From Pullulanibacillus pueri (lineage in GTDB: Bacteria > Bacillota > Bacilli > Bacillales > Sporolactobacillaceae), in the NCBI RefSeq assembly GCF_014639255.1, contig NZ_BMFV01000035.1:1-52899 (forward strand): 52,899 nt of DNA, written 5' to 3'. Numbering within the stretch: the first letter of the stretch is position 1; the number at the start of each line of letters is the position of its first letter. Below are positions 42,231 to 50,638 of the stretch, piece after piece. The position numbers and the translations under genes are program-made. The notes beneath the pieces are model-generated. The model saw only the letters and a list, made by a program, of their open reading frames with translations, had not been told where the DNA came from and did not search any database.

Positions 42231-43767
42231 TGATGAGCGCATTATTGTGGATGGAATTTCAAAGGTGATTAAATGGGAATCACTCGGGACACGTTTAATT
42301 GGAACGGCCAGAAATGGGATAGAAGCCTACGAGATTATCAAACAAAACCGACCTGACATTGTGATTAGTGATATTAAAATGCCAGGGATGAATGGCTTGG
42401 AATTGGTTAAAAAGGTGAATAACACCTTCCCAGAAACAAAGTTTATTTTATTATCAGGGTTCAGTGAATTTGATTATGCCAAACAAGCCATGGAATTTGG
42501 TGTTAAGCATTACCTGTTGAAGCCATGTAATGAAAAAAACATTATCGCAGCATTGGGAGAAATTTGTGGGGAGTTGAATCAGGCGAGCGAGCATGAACAG
42601 TTTATTCAAAGAATGAAGGATACGCTTGAGGATGTTCTCCCGTACGCCAAGGAGCAAAAACTAAAGGAATTTGTAACAAATATAAATGAAAATAGTGATC
42701 TATCTTCATATCAACATTTATTCCAAACTGATTTAATGATGACCAATGTCCGTTTAATGTTGTTCCAATTAGAAGGGGACTTTCAATATGAGCAATTATT
42801 TGCCTTGAAAAATATAAGCGAGCACACTTTTGAAACATACACTCTGTGCTGTACCGTAGGAGAACTTATTTTAATTCTCATAAAAGACGTGGAAGCATAT
42901 ATAGAAATTCAAAGGAAGCTTGAAAGGATTAGAGAGACTTTCTTTCAATATTATAAATTGGATTGCACGATTGCCGTCAGCGATTCAGGAAAACTGAATC
43001 ACGCCAATAAATTGTATAAGGAAGCTCTCGAATGTCTCCATTATCGTTTTTATTTAGGGGAAGGAAGCATTATCACAACTAGAGATATTGGGATTAGAAA
43101 TAGCCCTGATCAAAAAGCAGTTTATTATGATGATCAGAAATTTTGCCGACTTGTTAAATCCGGATGCTGGGAGGATGTGGAGCTAGAGATCCATGATTTT
43201 TTTAAGCGCCTGATCGATTTAAGAATTGATACTTATGCAACCAAATCCTATGTGATTCAACTCTTTAATGCCATGATTCGTTTGTGTGATTCCAAAAAGA
43301 TGAACACTTATTTATCCAAACTGCCTATTCTTTTGGAAATGGAGACAATCCAAGCGATGCAATCCTTTTTTCAAACGATCGCAAATGAACTTACCGGATA
43401 TTTCTATCATCAAAATAAAAACAAACACTCATCTATTATTAACCAAGTCATTGAAATCGTTAAAGAGCATATCAGTGATCCCAATTTAAACCTGCAGTGG
43501 GTGGCCAATGAAATGTTATATATGAATGCGGATTATCTTGGTAAGCTTTTTAAAAAAGAAACGGGAGAGAAATTTACAAACTTTTTAACTCGCATCCGAA
43601 TTGATACCGCGATTCATATGCTTGAAACCCAGAGTGATGTTAAAATTTTCGAGTTAGCGGATCAACTGGGCTTTGGTGAGAATTCGCAATATTTTAGTCA
43701 AGTCTTTAAAAAGCAAACAGGTTTTACGCCATCAGAGTATAAACGAGAAATGGCTTATGGTGTATAG
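42208..43767 (+). CDS. Response regulator, YesN-type (REC + AraC HTH)
   Basis: 519 residues from ATG 42208, with AAAAGGGGTG upstream, overlapping the kinase gene. REC domain: FKVMLVDDERIIVDGISKVI, phospho-acceptor Asp in RPDIVISDIKMPGMNGLELV, and KPCNEKNI. A middle region of about 270 residues is not recognised, then a double AraC HTH: LNLQWVANEMLYMNADYLGKLFKKETGEKFTNFLTRIRIDTAIHMLE and VKIFELADQLGFGENSQYFSQVFKKQTGFTPSEYKRE. Phosphorylated by the upstream kinase, it presumably activates the binding-protein promoter near 45.2 kb. Confidence 0.92.
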   Translation: MFKVMLVDDERIIVDGISKVIKWESLGTRLIGTARNGIEAYEIIKQNRPDIVISDIKMPGMNGLELVKKVNNTFPETKFILLSGFSEFDYAKQAMEFGVKHYLLKPCNEKNIIAALGEICGELNQASEHEQFIQRMKDTLEDVLPYAKEQKLKEFVTNINENSDLSSYQHLFQTDLMMTNVRLMLFQLEGDFQYEQLFALKNISEHTFETYTLCCTVGELILILIKDVEAYIEIQRKLERIRETFFQYYKLDCTIAVSDSGKLNHANKLYKEALECLHYRFYLGEGSIITTRDIGIRNSPDQKAVYYDDQKFCRLVKSGCWEDVELEIHDFFKRLIDLRIDTYATKSYVIQLFNAMIRLCDSKKMNTYLSKLPILLEMETIQAMQSFFQTIANELTGYFYHQNKNKHSSIINQVIEIVKEHISDPNLNLQWVANEMLYMNADYLGKLFKKETGEKFTNFLTRIRIDTAIHMLETQSDVKIFELADQLGFGENSQYFSQVFKKQTGFTPSEYKREMAYGV

Positions 43768-43787
43768 AGGTAATGTAAAGGAGGATC

Positions 43788-45089
43788 ATGATCATAAAAA
43801 AACAAATCGTCTTTATTGTTCCTCTTATATTTTTTTTGATCTTAAGCGGTTGTACCAATCGTTCGACCTCTGCTTCAATAAAGAGTCAGGAGCCTGTGAT
43901 CCTTAAAATGGCTTGGTGGGGAGAACAGCCAAGGAATGATGCGACAGAGCAGGTTATCCACTTGTTTGAAAAAGAGCATCCGGATATTAAAATTGAGTTT
44001 GAATATTTAAACTGGGACGATTATTGGAAGAAGCTCGATCCGCTGGCAGCTGCGAATCAATTACCGGATATTATCCAAATGGACCTGCTTTATTTAAAAC
44101 CATACAGTAAAAGCCATTTATTGGAGGACCTGACCCCTTATATTAAAAACCACACTATTGATACAAAATCCGTTGATGGGAAGGTTCTTTCATCAGGTGT
44201 AGTAGATGATAAACTAGTCGGAATGCCGTTAGGTCTCAATGCGCCTCTTGTTCTTTTGAATAAATCAATGCTTTCAGGAGAAGGGTTATCCTGCCCAAAA
44301 GCGGATTGGACATGGACAGATTTTGAAAATATAGTTCTAGACGTTCACAAAAGCAGTCAACTCTATGGAACAAATGGTCTAGAATCACCGGAAGTGTTTT
44401 TTCAATATTATTTGCAAACAAAAGGAGAAAGTCTATATAACTCAGACGGGACATCTCTAGGATATGATAACGATCAATTATTTATTGACTATTTTAATAT
44501 GCAATTACATTTACTTAATCAAGGGGCCATGCCGACTGCTCAAGTTATGCAGCAAATCAATAGAATTGCAGACGAACCTTTAGTTAATCAGCAAGCCGCC
44601 ATGACCTGGACACATTCCAATCAGTATTATAGTTTTTCACAGGCTGCCAAAGAGCCTTTTCAAATCCTCCCTCCTCCAGGCCCTGGCCAAAATTCGGGTT
44701 TGGTTGTGAAGCCTGGTCAGTTTTTTTCGATAGCGAAGGGATCAAAACATAAGAAGGAAGCAGCTAAATTCATTAATTTCTTTATTAATAATATTGAGGC
44801 GAACAAACTATTAAAAGCAGAACGTGGTGTTCCAGTGGCTTCTAATGTAGCGAATGAAGTTAAAAAGGAATTGCCTAATGACCAGAAAAAGATTTTTGAT
44901 TATGTGGAACGTGTTGAAAGTAATAATCCTAACATTGAAAAAGCATACCCCATTGGAGCTGTCCAAGTTGTTGATAACTTGGAGGATATTTCAAATCAAG
45001 TGTTGTTTAAAAAAATAACGCCAGAAAAAGGGGCAAGGCTCTTTAGAAAAGAAGCAAACCTTGTCCTTTCGAAAAATAAAAAGGGCTAA
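43788..45089 (+). CDS. Sugar ABC transporter substrate-binding lipoprotein
   Basis: 433 residues, ATG behind AAAGGAGG, 20 bp after the response regulator. The lipoprotein signal IVFIVPLIFFLILSGCTNRS is followed by an SBP_bac_1 domain: LKMAWWGEQPRNDATEQVIHLFEKEHPDIKIEFEYLNWDDYWKKLDPLAAANQLPDIIQMD. It is a close paralogue of the interrupted gene at 45270. As part of the kinase/regulator transcript it may be a co-sensor that delivers ligand to the YesM-like kinase, as described for some Firmicutes systems; that is inference. Confidence 0.9.
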   Translation: MIIKKQIVFIVPLIFFLILSGCTNRSTSASIKSQEPVILKMAWWGEQPRNDATEQVIHLFEKEHPDIKIEFEYLNWDDYWKKLDPLAAANQLPDIIQMDLLYLKPYSKSHLLEDLTPYIKNHTIDTKSVDGKVLSSGVVDDKLVGMPLGLNAPLVLLNKSMLSGEGLSCPKADWTWTDFENIVLDVHKSSQLYGTNGLESPEVFFQYYLQTKGESLYNSDGTSLGYDNDQLFIDYFNMQLHLLNQGAMPTAQVMQQINRIADEPLVNQQAAMTWTHSNQYYSFSQAAKEPFQILPPPGPGQNSGLVVKPGQFFSIAKGSKHKKEAAKFINFFINNIEANKLLKAERGVPVASNVANEVKKELPNDQKKIFDYVERVESNNPNIEKAYPIGAVQVVDNLEDISNQVLFKKITPEKGARLFRKEANLVLSKNKKG

Positions 45090-45100
45090 TTTAACTTGGT

Positions 45101-45148
45101 AAGATTCTATATTTACAGGATTCCTGTTGAGATAGAATCTTATTTTTT
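45101..45148 (+). terminator. Rho-independent terminator
   Basis: AAGATTCTAT (45101-45110) and ATAGAATCTT (45132-45141) pair perfectly, followed by ATTTTTTT. It separates the regulator/binding-protein unit from the second binding-protein operon. Confidence 0.85.
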
Positions 45149-45197
45149 TGCCTAAATAAAATAACGGTTTTTTAAACAAAGAGGTCTGTTATTTGAA

Positions 45198-45249
45198 TTC
45201 AGAAAATTATAACACAAGCCTATAATTATAAATGTAAACACTTACATTT
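45198..45249 (+). promoter_or_regulatory. Promoter with cre-like operator for the ABC operon
   Basis: A weak -35 (TTCAGA, 45198-45203), 17 bp, then TATAAT (45221-45226). Just downstream lies the 20-bp palindrome AAATGTAAACACTTACATTT (45230-45249). Its core TGTAAACACTTACA differs from the CcpA cre consensus mainly by CA for the central CG, so carbon catabolite repression is plausible. Confidence 0.6.
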
Positions 45250-45269
45250 CTAAGGGGGATTAAGAACCG

Positions 45270-46565
45270 ATGAAAAAAGTTATTATGGCACTGTTTTCGC
45301 TATTACTTGTTTTTGCCTTAACCGCTTGCGGTGGAAGCGCCAGTACTAATAGTAATAACAGCTCTGGAAGTGACAAAAAAGTCACGATTCGTATTGCTTG
45401 GTGAGGAAATCAACCGAGAGATGATTATACATTAAAAATTATTAAAATGTACGAGAAAAAGCATCCGAATGTAAAAATTGAACCTGAGTATGCAACTTGG
45501 GATGATTATTGGAAAAAACTTTCTCCGGAAGCAGCAGCTAATCAACTACCAGATATTATTCAGATGGATCCATCTTACATTACACAATATGCAAACAACA
45601 ATCAATTAGCAGATTTGAAGCCATATCTTGGCAAAGAAATAGACACAAGTGATCTCAGCCAGAACTTTCTTGACACTGGAAAAATTAATGGCAACTATTA
45701 TGGACTTAGTGCGGGGGGCGTTGCTGTCAGTTACCAATACGACCCTGAGTTGTTGAAAAAGGCGGGCATTGATTCCATCCCTGAAAATTGGACGTGGACT
45801 GATTATGAAAATATGGCTAAGAAGGCAGCTGCCGCAGGTCTATATTTTGTAGATGGACCAGGGCAAGCTCCAGATGTTGAATTCAACTATTATTTAAGAA
45901 CTTTTGGGAAAAGCCTGTACAGTAAAGATGGCAAATCCTTGGGCTATACAGATGACCAGCTGTTTGTAGACTACTTTAAAATGTATGCCGAAATGGTCAA
46001 AGGGAAAGCGATTCCATCACCCGATGTAGAAGCACAAGTAAAAGGACTTGAAGATGATCCTGTTGTCAAACAACAATCGATCGGTATTGTCCAATGGGCT
46101 ACCCAAATGGCTCCTCTACAGGAAGCAGCCAACAGACCGCTTGAAATAACCGGTATGCCAGGGCCAAACGCTGATAAGGGATTGTTTATAAAGCCCTCCA
46201 TGTATTGGTCAATTGCTAACAGCTCCAAAAATAAATCAGAGGCTGCCAAGTTCGTCGATTTCTTGACCAATAATATTGAGGCGAACAAATTAATGCTTGG
46301 TGATCGCGGTGTTCCTGGATCTCCTAAAGTCCAAAAAGCATTAGAACCTTTATTAACCCCAGCGAATAAACAAGTATTTGAATATATGGCTTGGGCTCAA
46401 GACCATAGTTCAGCTTATAACGGTCCAGATCCTTCTGGAGCTGGTCAAGTGATCACTCTTTTAACCAACGTATCTGATCAAATTGCTTATGGGAAAATGA
46501 AGCCGGAAGAAGCGGCCAAACAGTTTAGACAACAAGCTAATGCAATTTTAGCTACCTCAAAATAA
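45270..46565 (+). pseudogene. Sugar-binding lipoprotein gene with in-frame TGA
   Basis: 431 codons plus stop, ATG 45270 behind AAGGGGG. The lipoprotein signal ends LTACGGSAS. Codon 45 (45402-45404) is TGA: the sequence reads RIAW-stop-GNQPRDDYTLKIIKMYEKKHP, while the paralogue at 43788 has AWWGEQPRND, so a Trp TGG became TGA. No other defect is present over 387 further codons (WDDYWKKLSPEAAANQLPDIIQMD; VQWATQMAPLQEAANRPLEITGMPGP; NNIEANKLMLGDRGVPGSPK). It may be a very recent nonsense mutation, a sequencing error, or be read through. Restarting at ATG 45447 would lose the signal peptide. Two permease genes follow, for which this should be the binding protein. Confidence 0.8.
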
Positions 46566-46588
46566 GAAATATTTCATAACCTAATCCG

Positions 46589-46616
46589 ATAGCTGATCCT
46601 TTTTCGGATCAGCTAT
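46589..46616 (+). terminator. Intercistronic hairpin between binding protein and permeases
   Basis: ATAGCTGATCC (46589-46599) and GGATCAGCTAT (46606-46616) form a perfect 11-bp stem; CCCCTTTCTTCTT follows. As with 8740-8765, it probably lowers downstream expression or stabilises the upstream mRNA. Confidence 0.7.
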
Positions 46617-46667
46617 TCCCCTTTCTTCTTGGGGACTGTTTAAAGAAAGAGGAGTTGAGATGGCTAT

Positions 46668-47636
46668 ATGAGTGTTCAGAAAGCTGAAAAAGAAATTCAG
46701 CAGAATAGTATGTCTGCGCCTGTTATGAGGCCAAAAAATAAAAAAAGTAAACTTAAGAAAAATTTAGAGGGTTATGCCTTTATAAGTCCATTTATTATCG
46801 GATTTTTGGCGTTTACCATCATTCCTATTCTTACATCACTCTACTTATCGTTTACAAATTATAATTTGTTTTCCGCACCACACTGGATCGGATTCGCAAA
46901 CTATAAAAAACTGTTTACAGATGACCCAAGATATTGGCATTCGGTAAGAGTGACCCTTATCTATGTATTTGCAGGAGTTCCATTAAGGCTTGCCTTCGCT
47001 CTACTCATTGCTATGCTGTTAAACACCGCATCAAGGGCAGTCGGTTTGTACCGCTCCTTATTTTACTTGCCATCCTTGATCGGAGGTAGTGTTTCGGTTG
47101 CGATTATGTGGCGTAATATTTTTGGAGATCAAGGGATTATCAATCTTTTGCTAAAATTTCTAGGGATTCCAGTTGTTCACTGGTTCGGAAATCCGTCAGC
47201 TGCTCTGTGGATGTTAATTTTTCTGTCCATTTGGCAGTTCGGGTCATCGATGCTTATCTTCCTGGCTGGATTGAAGGGTATTTCTAAAAGTTATTATGAA
47301 GCCGCAAGTATGGATGGTGCCAACGGATGGCAGAGATTCAATAAAATTACGCTTCCTATGCTTAGTCCCATTATATTATTTAATCTGGTTATGCAAACTA
47401 TAAGTGCTTTTATGACCTTCGTACCCGCCTTTATCATTTCAAAAGGTACGGGAGGTCCATTGGATGGCACCCTTTTATACTCACTTTATCTCTTCCTGCA
47501 AGGCTTCTCATTTTTCAATATGGGCTATGCCTCTGCAATGGCTTGGATCATGCTTATTTTTGTAGGAATATTAACAGGCTTTATTTTCTTGACCTCAAAA
47601 TTATGGGTTCATTACGAATCAGAAGGAGGCAGATGA
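46668..47636 (+). CDS. Sugar ABC transporter permease, UgpA type
   Basis: 322 residues, ATG with GAGGAG about 13 bp upstream. Basic N-terminus, then six membrane segments from GYAFISPFIIGFLAFTIIPIL. EAA motif: YYEAASMDGANGWQRFNKITLPMLSP. The family transports oligosaccharides. It pairs with the next gene; no ATPase gene is present in the locus. Confidence 0.92.
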   Translation: MSVQKAEKEIQQNSMSAPVMRPKNKKSKLKKNLEGYAFISPFIIGFLAFTIIPILTSLYLSFTNYNLFSAPHWIGFANYKKLFTDDPRYWHSVRVTLIYVFAGVPLRLAFALLIAMLLNTASRAVGLYRSLFYLPSLIGGSVSVAIMWRNIFGDQGIINLLLKFLGIPVVHWFGNPSAALWMLIFLSIWQFGSSMLIFLAGLKGISKSYYEAASMDGANGWQRFNKITLPMLSPIILFNLVMQTISAFMTFVPAFIISKGTGGPLDGTLLYSLYLFLQGFSFFNMGYASAMAWIMLIFVGILTGFIFLTSKLWVHYESEGGR

Positions 47637-47639
47637 CCT

Positions 47640-48479
47640 ATGCGGGCTAAATCAGTTAAGTGGTGGATTTACCATATTCTTGTTGGTGGCTTTGCCGTTC
47701 TCATGTTATATCCAGTTATCTGGCTCCTTATGAGTTCTTTTAAACCTAGTAATACTATTTTTACGACGGCCCAATCACTGATTCCACATCCATGGGTATG
47801 GACTAACTTCTTAGATGGTTGGAAGGGGATTGGTGGAAACTCTTTTGGTCTGTTTATCAAGAATACAGCTGTGCTCGTTATCCTGACAATGATTGGACAA
47901 ATAATATCTTGCTCAGTCATAGCCTTTGGGTTTGCTAGATTGGAATTTAAAGGAAAGGCCTTTTGGTTTGCGGTGATGCTTGTCACCTTAATGCTTCCAA
48001 ATGAAGTCGTTATGGTACCGCAATACATTCTATTTTCCAAATTTGGATGGCTCAATTCCATAAAACCACTCGTTGTGCCTGGCTATTTTGGTCAACCGTT
48101 CTTTATCTTTTTATTGGTTCAATTTATACGTACCATACCAAGAGAGCTTGATGAAGCCGCTACTATTGATGGGTGCAACACCTTTAGTATCTTTTCAAGA
48201 ATTATAGTGCCATTAATCAAGCCAGCATTAGCTACAATTGCTATTTTCTCATTTTATTGGTCTTGGGATAACTTACTAGGACCTGTCTTATACTTAAACA
48301 GCCCGACCAAGTACACCGTTTCTATGGCATTAAATATGTTCTTGAGCAATGAATCTGTTTCAAATTGGGGTGCCATGTTTGCGATGTCAGTAGTGACACT
48401 CATACCTGTTTTGGTGGTCTTCTTTATCTTTCAGCGTTCAGTTGTCGAAGGCATTAGTACAAGCGGGTTAAAAGGTTAA
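47640..48479 (+). CDS. Sugar ABC transporter permease, UgpE type
   Basis: 279 residues, start 3 bp after the previous stop. Six membrane segments; EAA motif LDEAATIDGCNTFSIFSRIIVPLIKPAL; C-terminus SVVEGISTSGLKG typical of MalG/UgpE permeases. Confidence 0.92.
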   Translation: MRAKSVKWWIYHILVGGFAVLMLYPVIWLLMSSFKPSNTIFTTAQSLIPHPWVWTNFLDGWKGIGGNSFGLFIKNTAVLVILTMIGQIISCSVIAFGFARLEFKGKAFWFAVMLVTLMLPNEVVMVPQYILFSKFGWLNSIKPLVVPGYFGQPFFIFLLVQFIRTIPRELDEAATIDGCNTFSIFSRIIVPLIKPALATIAIFSFYWSWDNLLGPVLYLNSPTKYTVSMALNMFLSNESVSNWGAMFAMSVVTLIPVLVVFFIFQRSVVEGISTSGLKG

Positions 48480-48496
48480 TAGAAGGAGGGGACTAC

Positions 48497-49120
48497 ATGG
48501 ATACCTATGGTATTTGGAGTGGTTTATACAAAGCGATGGACTGGATCATGAAACTTGCGATCTTAAATATTCTATGGATTTTGTTTTCTTTGGCGGGTCT
48601 CATTGTTTTTGGTTTCTTTCCCTCTACAGTTGCCATGTTTAGCGTTGTTCGAAAATGGATGATTGGAAACGAAGAGATCCCGATTTTAAAAACCTTCTGG
48701 ACGGCTTATAAAAGAGAGTTTCTAAAAAGTAATCTATTAGGAATCGCCATTATTTTGGTCGGCCTCGTTTTACTCTTAGACTTTTTATTTTTGCAAAGGT
48801 TCCATAATGGGATCACATCGTTACTTTATATTCCATTTTTGATTGTAACTTGCCTGTTCGTATGTATGCTGTTTTATATGATACCGATATTTGTTCATTA
48901 TGAGATGAAGATTCCACAAGTTATTAAAAATTCTTTTTTTGTCGTGTTGATGAATCCGATCCCTACTTTTTTTATGCTCCTCGGCAGTGTTTTCATTATC
49001 TTAGGCCTAACATTTGTGCCGCCTATTAGTCTCTTATTTAGCGGAAATCTCCTTGCCTTATTATTCATGAAGCCCGCTTGTAATGCGTTTAACAAAATCT
49101 ATGTCAAGCATCGAACTTAA
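48497..49120 (+). CDS. DUF624 (YesL-like) membrane protein
   Basis: 207 residues, ATG behind AAGGAGGGG. Five hydrophobic segments (LAILNILWILFSLAGLIVFGFFPSTVAMFSVVRKW is the diagnostic DUF624 start). YesL of the Bacillus rhamnogalacturonan locus belongs here, and these genes usually accompany YesMN-controlled ABC importers. Its molecular role is not established. It is the last gene of the operon; a weak hairpin follows (49122-49158). Confidence 0.85.
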   Translation: MDTYGIWSGLYKAMDWIMKLAILNILWILFSLAGLIVFGFFPSTVAMFSVVRKWMIGNEEIPILKTFWTAYKREFLKSNLLGIAIILVGLVLLLDFLFLQRFHNGITSLLYIPFLIVTCLFVCMLFYMIPIFVHYEMKIPQVIKNSFFVVLMNPIPTFFMLLGSVFIILGLTFVPPISLLFSGNLLALLFMKPACNAFNKIYVKHRT

Positions 49121-49326
49121 GGACTTTCTCGTTGCTTCCACTTTTAAGGGGTAGCGAGAGTAGAAGATTAAACCTATTTATTAAGGTGTTTTCATAAACT
49201 TTGTTGCTTTATAAGTAAGCAAAAATAGACGCGCTTTCCGCGAGTAATCCGCAACTTGAAATTCACGAAAAGATCGGGTCTTGAGGCTTCTTCATGCAGA
49301 CTTGCTTAAAAAGCCTGGGTCAATAT

Positions 49327-49398
49327 GTTGTGATGCCCGTCTTACAGAGAAAAAAGTAACCGCCTTGCCTCAGATAGAGAGTAGGCAGTTACTTTTTT
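49327..49398 (+). pseudogene. Decayed type I toxin module, C-terminal codons and terminator
   Basis: 49327-49359 encodes VVMPVLQRKK and a stop, matching the end of the 19831-19992 peptide (VVMLVLQRKK). The hairpin AAAAAAGTAAC (49350-49360) / GTTACTTTTTT (49388-49398) also matches. The first part of the gene is missing. The leftward promoter downstream (near 49451-49478) is mutated to TTGAGC and TATGAT. Confidence 0.65.
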
Positions 49399-49497
49399 CT
49401 TTTTTGTTACTATTATCTTTTGGGTCAACCGCTCTTTTTATTATACGGCCATCATAAATGAAACATACTTAGGGCTCAATAAAGAAGCAGTGCATGT

Positions 49498-49582
49498 CGG
49501 GACATAGGGACAGGTTTACTGTCCCAGGCAATGGCTTGGCTTCCTATCCGTTAATTTCAAGGATACTCCACAAACGCACTCT
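49498..49582. repeat. 85-bp repeat: REP-like hairpin plus comK tail
   Basis: Identical except for three bases to 51848-51932, where the right half is the last codons of comK (reverse complement encodes SAFVEYP-stop). A more diverged copy lies at about 50030-50116. Each starts CGGGACATA or similar and holds GGGACAG-N5-CTGTCCC. Confidence 0.75.
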
Positions 49583-49665
49583 AAATATACTTTATGTTCA
49601 ATAGAGATAAAGCCTAGGAGTCTGTTACCAAACGAAATTTATCAAATAATATTCAGGAACATACA

Positions 49666-49722
49666 TTCTCTTATTCGTGTATCTATGATAAAATAAAACG
49701 AGCAACTACATAGCAGGGTGGC
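49666..49722 (+). promoter_or_regulatory. Toxin A promoter and 5' pairing element
   Basis: TTCTCT (49666-49671), 17 bp, TAAAAT (49689-49694) predicts an RNA start near 49701. The 5' segment AGCAGGGTGGC (49712-49722) is perfectly complementary to GCCACCCTGCT (49864-49874) after the toxin stop, allowing the mRNA ends to pair. Confidence 0.6.
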
Positions 49723-49756
49723 GGCTGACACTCCCTTTAGGAAGGGGGTGTAGCTT

Positions 49757-49858
49757 ATGACGACATCTGAAACTTTAACAATTGTAATAGCAGCTCTAAC
49801 CTTAGAAGCTGTCTATACAGCAACTATTGTTGCCATTGTCGTCGCGATAACAAAATAG
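49757..49858 (+). CDS. Putative holin-like type I toxin, copy A
   Basis: 33 codons from ATG 49757. The peptide begins MTTSETLTIVIAALTLEAV and has one membrane helix with a C-terminal Lys. Size, MTT/SxETL-type start and hydrophobicity fit the TxpA/BsrE/BsrG putative holin-like toxin family. The Shine-Dalgarno AAGGGG lies inside a 10-bp hairpin (49728-49737 with 49742-49751) and is thus masked. Compared with copy B, a single A-to-T change creates TAG two codons early. An antisense RNA gene overlaps the 3' end. Confidence 0.75.
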   Translation: MTTSETLTIVIAALTLEAVYTATIVAIVVAITK

Positions 49859-49982
49859 AAATAGCCACCCTGCTCCCAAGTTAGGTGACTATTTCTTAGT
49901 ACTTAAATTTGGTTAGCCGCTAACTCTGCGGCATGTAGTTGCACCAGACTGAGCGTTTGCCGCGCTCAGTCTCTTTTATTAT
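49857..49982 (-). ncRNA. Predicted antisense antitoxin RNA, copy A
   Basis: Promoter TTGAAC - 17 bp - TATAAT on the minus strand (49989-50017). The RNA would start near 49982 and end at the hairpin GAAATAGCCACC (49858-49869) / GGTGACTATTTC (49884-49895), covering the toxin mRNA 3' region. It contains the hairpins GCCGC/GCGGC and AGACTGAGCG/CGCTCAGTCT. The layout is that of RatA/SR4-type antitoxins. Confidence 0.7.
49946..49978 (+). terminator. Terminator of the toxin A transcript
   Basis: AGACTGAGCG (49946-49955) and CGCTCAGTCT (49963-49972) pair perfectly, then CTTTTATT. Confidence 0.75.
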
Positions 49983-49988
49983 ACGATC

Positions 49989-50017
49989 ATTATAAATGAA
50001 ATATACTTAGGGTTCAA
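49989..50017 (-). promoter_or_regulatory. Antitoxin A promoter
   Basis: Minus strand: TTGAAC (50017-50012), 17 bp, TATAAT (49994-49989). Confidence 0.75.
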
Positions 50018-50029
50018 TAAAGAAGCTCT

Positions 50030-50116
50030 TTGGGACATAGGGACAGGTTTACTGTCCCAGAGCCATAGCTATCCCTCACGTTAATTTTAAGGATACCCCA
50101 CAAATTCACTCTAAAT
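50030..50116. repeat. Diverged copy of the REP/comK-tail repeat
   Basis: GGGACAG (50040-50046) and CTGTCCC (50052-50058), then ...GTTAATTTTAAGGATACCCCACAAATTCACTCT, a mutated version of 49498-49582. It marks the junction of the 530-bp tandem duplication that carries the two toxin genes. Confidence 0.65.
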
Positions 50117-50286
50117 ATACTTTATGTTCAATAGAGATAAAGCCTAGGTGCCTGTTACCAAACGAAATTTATCAAATAATATTCAGGAACATACATTCCG
50201 TTCGTTGTGTATCTATGATAAAATAAAACGAGCAACTACATAGCAGGGTGGCGGCTGACACTCCCTTTAGGAAGGGGGTGTAGCTT

Positions 50287-50394
50287 ATGACGACATCTGA
50301 AACTTTAACAATTGTAATAGCAGCTCTAACCTTAGAAGCTGTCTATACAGCTACTATTGTTGGTATTGTCGTCGCGATAACAAAAAAGAAATAG
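50287..50394 (+). CDS. Putative holin-like type I toxin, copy B
   Basis: 35 codons from ATG 50287, exactly 530 bp after copy A. The peptide is the same except Gly for Ala at residue 26 and an extended KK end. The masked Shine-Dalgarno hairpin is retained (50258-50281). The 5' element GGGTGGC still pairs with GCCACCC (50394-50400), but the match is 7 bp, not 11. Confidence 0.75.
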   Translation: MTTSETLTIVIAALTLEAVYTATIVGIVVAITKKK

Positions 50395-50517
50395 CCACCC
50401 ATAGCTTGGCCCGCTAGGTGACTATTTCATAGAACCTTAATAAGGTCAGCCGCTCACTTTGCGGCATGTAGTTGCGAAAGACTGAGCATTCACAGCGCTT
50501 AGTCTCTTTTTTATTAT
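50388..50517 (-). ncRNA. Predicted antisense antitoxin RNA, copy B
   Basis: Minus-strand promoter TTGAAC - 17 bp - TATAAT at 50524-50552; predicted end at the hairpin GAAATAGCCACC (50388-50399) / GGTGACTATTTC (50417-50428). The spacer differs from copy A, so the two antitoxins have diverged in sequence while keeping the architecture. Confidence 0.68.
50479..50511 (+). terminator. Terminator of the toxin B transcript
   Basis: AGACTGAGC (50479-50487) pairs with GCTTAGTCT (about 50497-50505) with one wobble, followed by CTTTTTTATT. Confidence 0.7.
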
Positions 50518-50523
50518 ACGTTC

Positions 50524-50552
50524 ATTATATATTTATTATACTTTGAGTTCAA
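50524..50552 (-). promoter_or_regulatory. Antitoxin B promoter
   Basis: Minus strand: TTGAAC (50552-50547), 17 bp, TATAAT (50529-50524). Confidence 0.75.
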
Positions 50553-50638
50553 TGGATACGATTCTTGTGATTCCATTTGTTTCGAGCGGACGGAGATAAG
50601 TAGAAGCATTGAGGAAGTGCATGTTTTCCTCATCAGCC

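Noticed and set aside
49330..50560. CRISPR-like array because of repeated units
   Set aside because: Only two to three long units (530 bp) with coding content and no short regular repeat/spacer pattern or cas genes.
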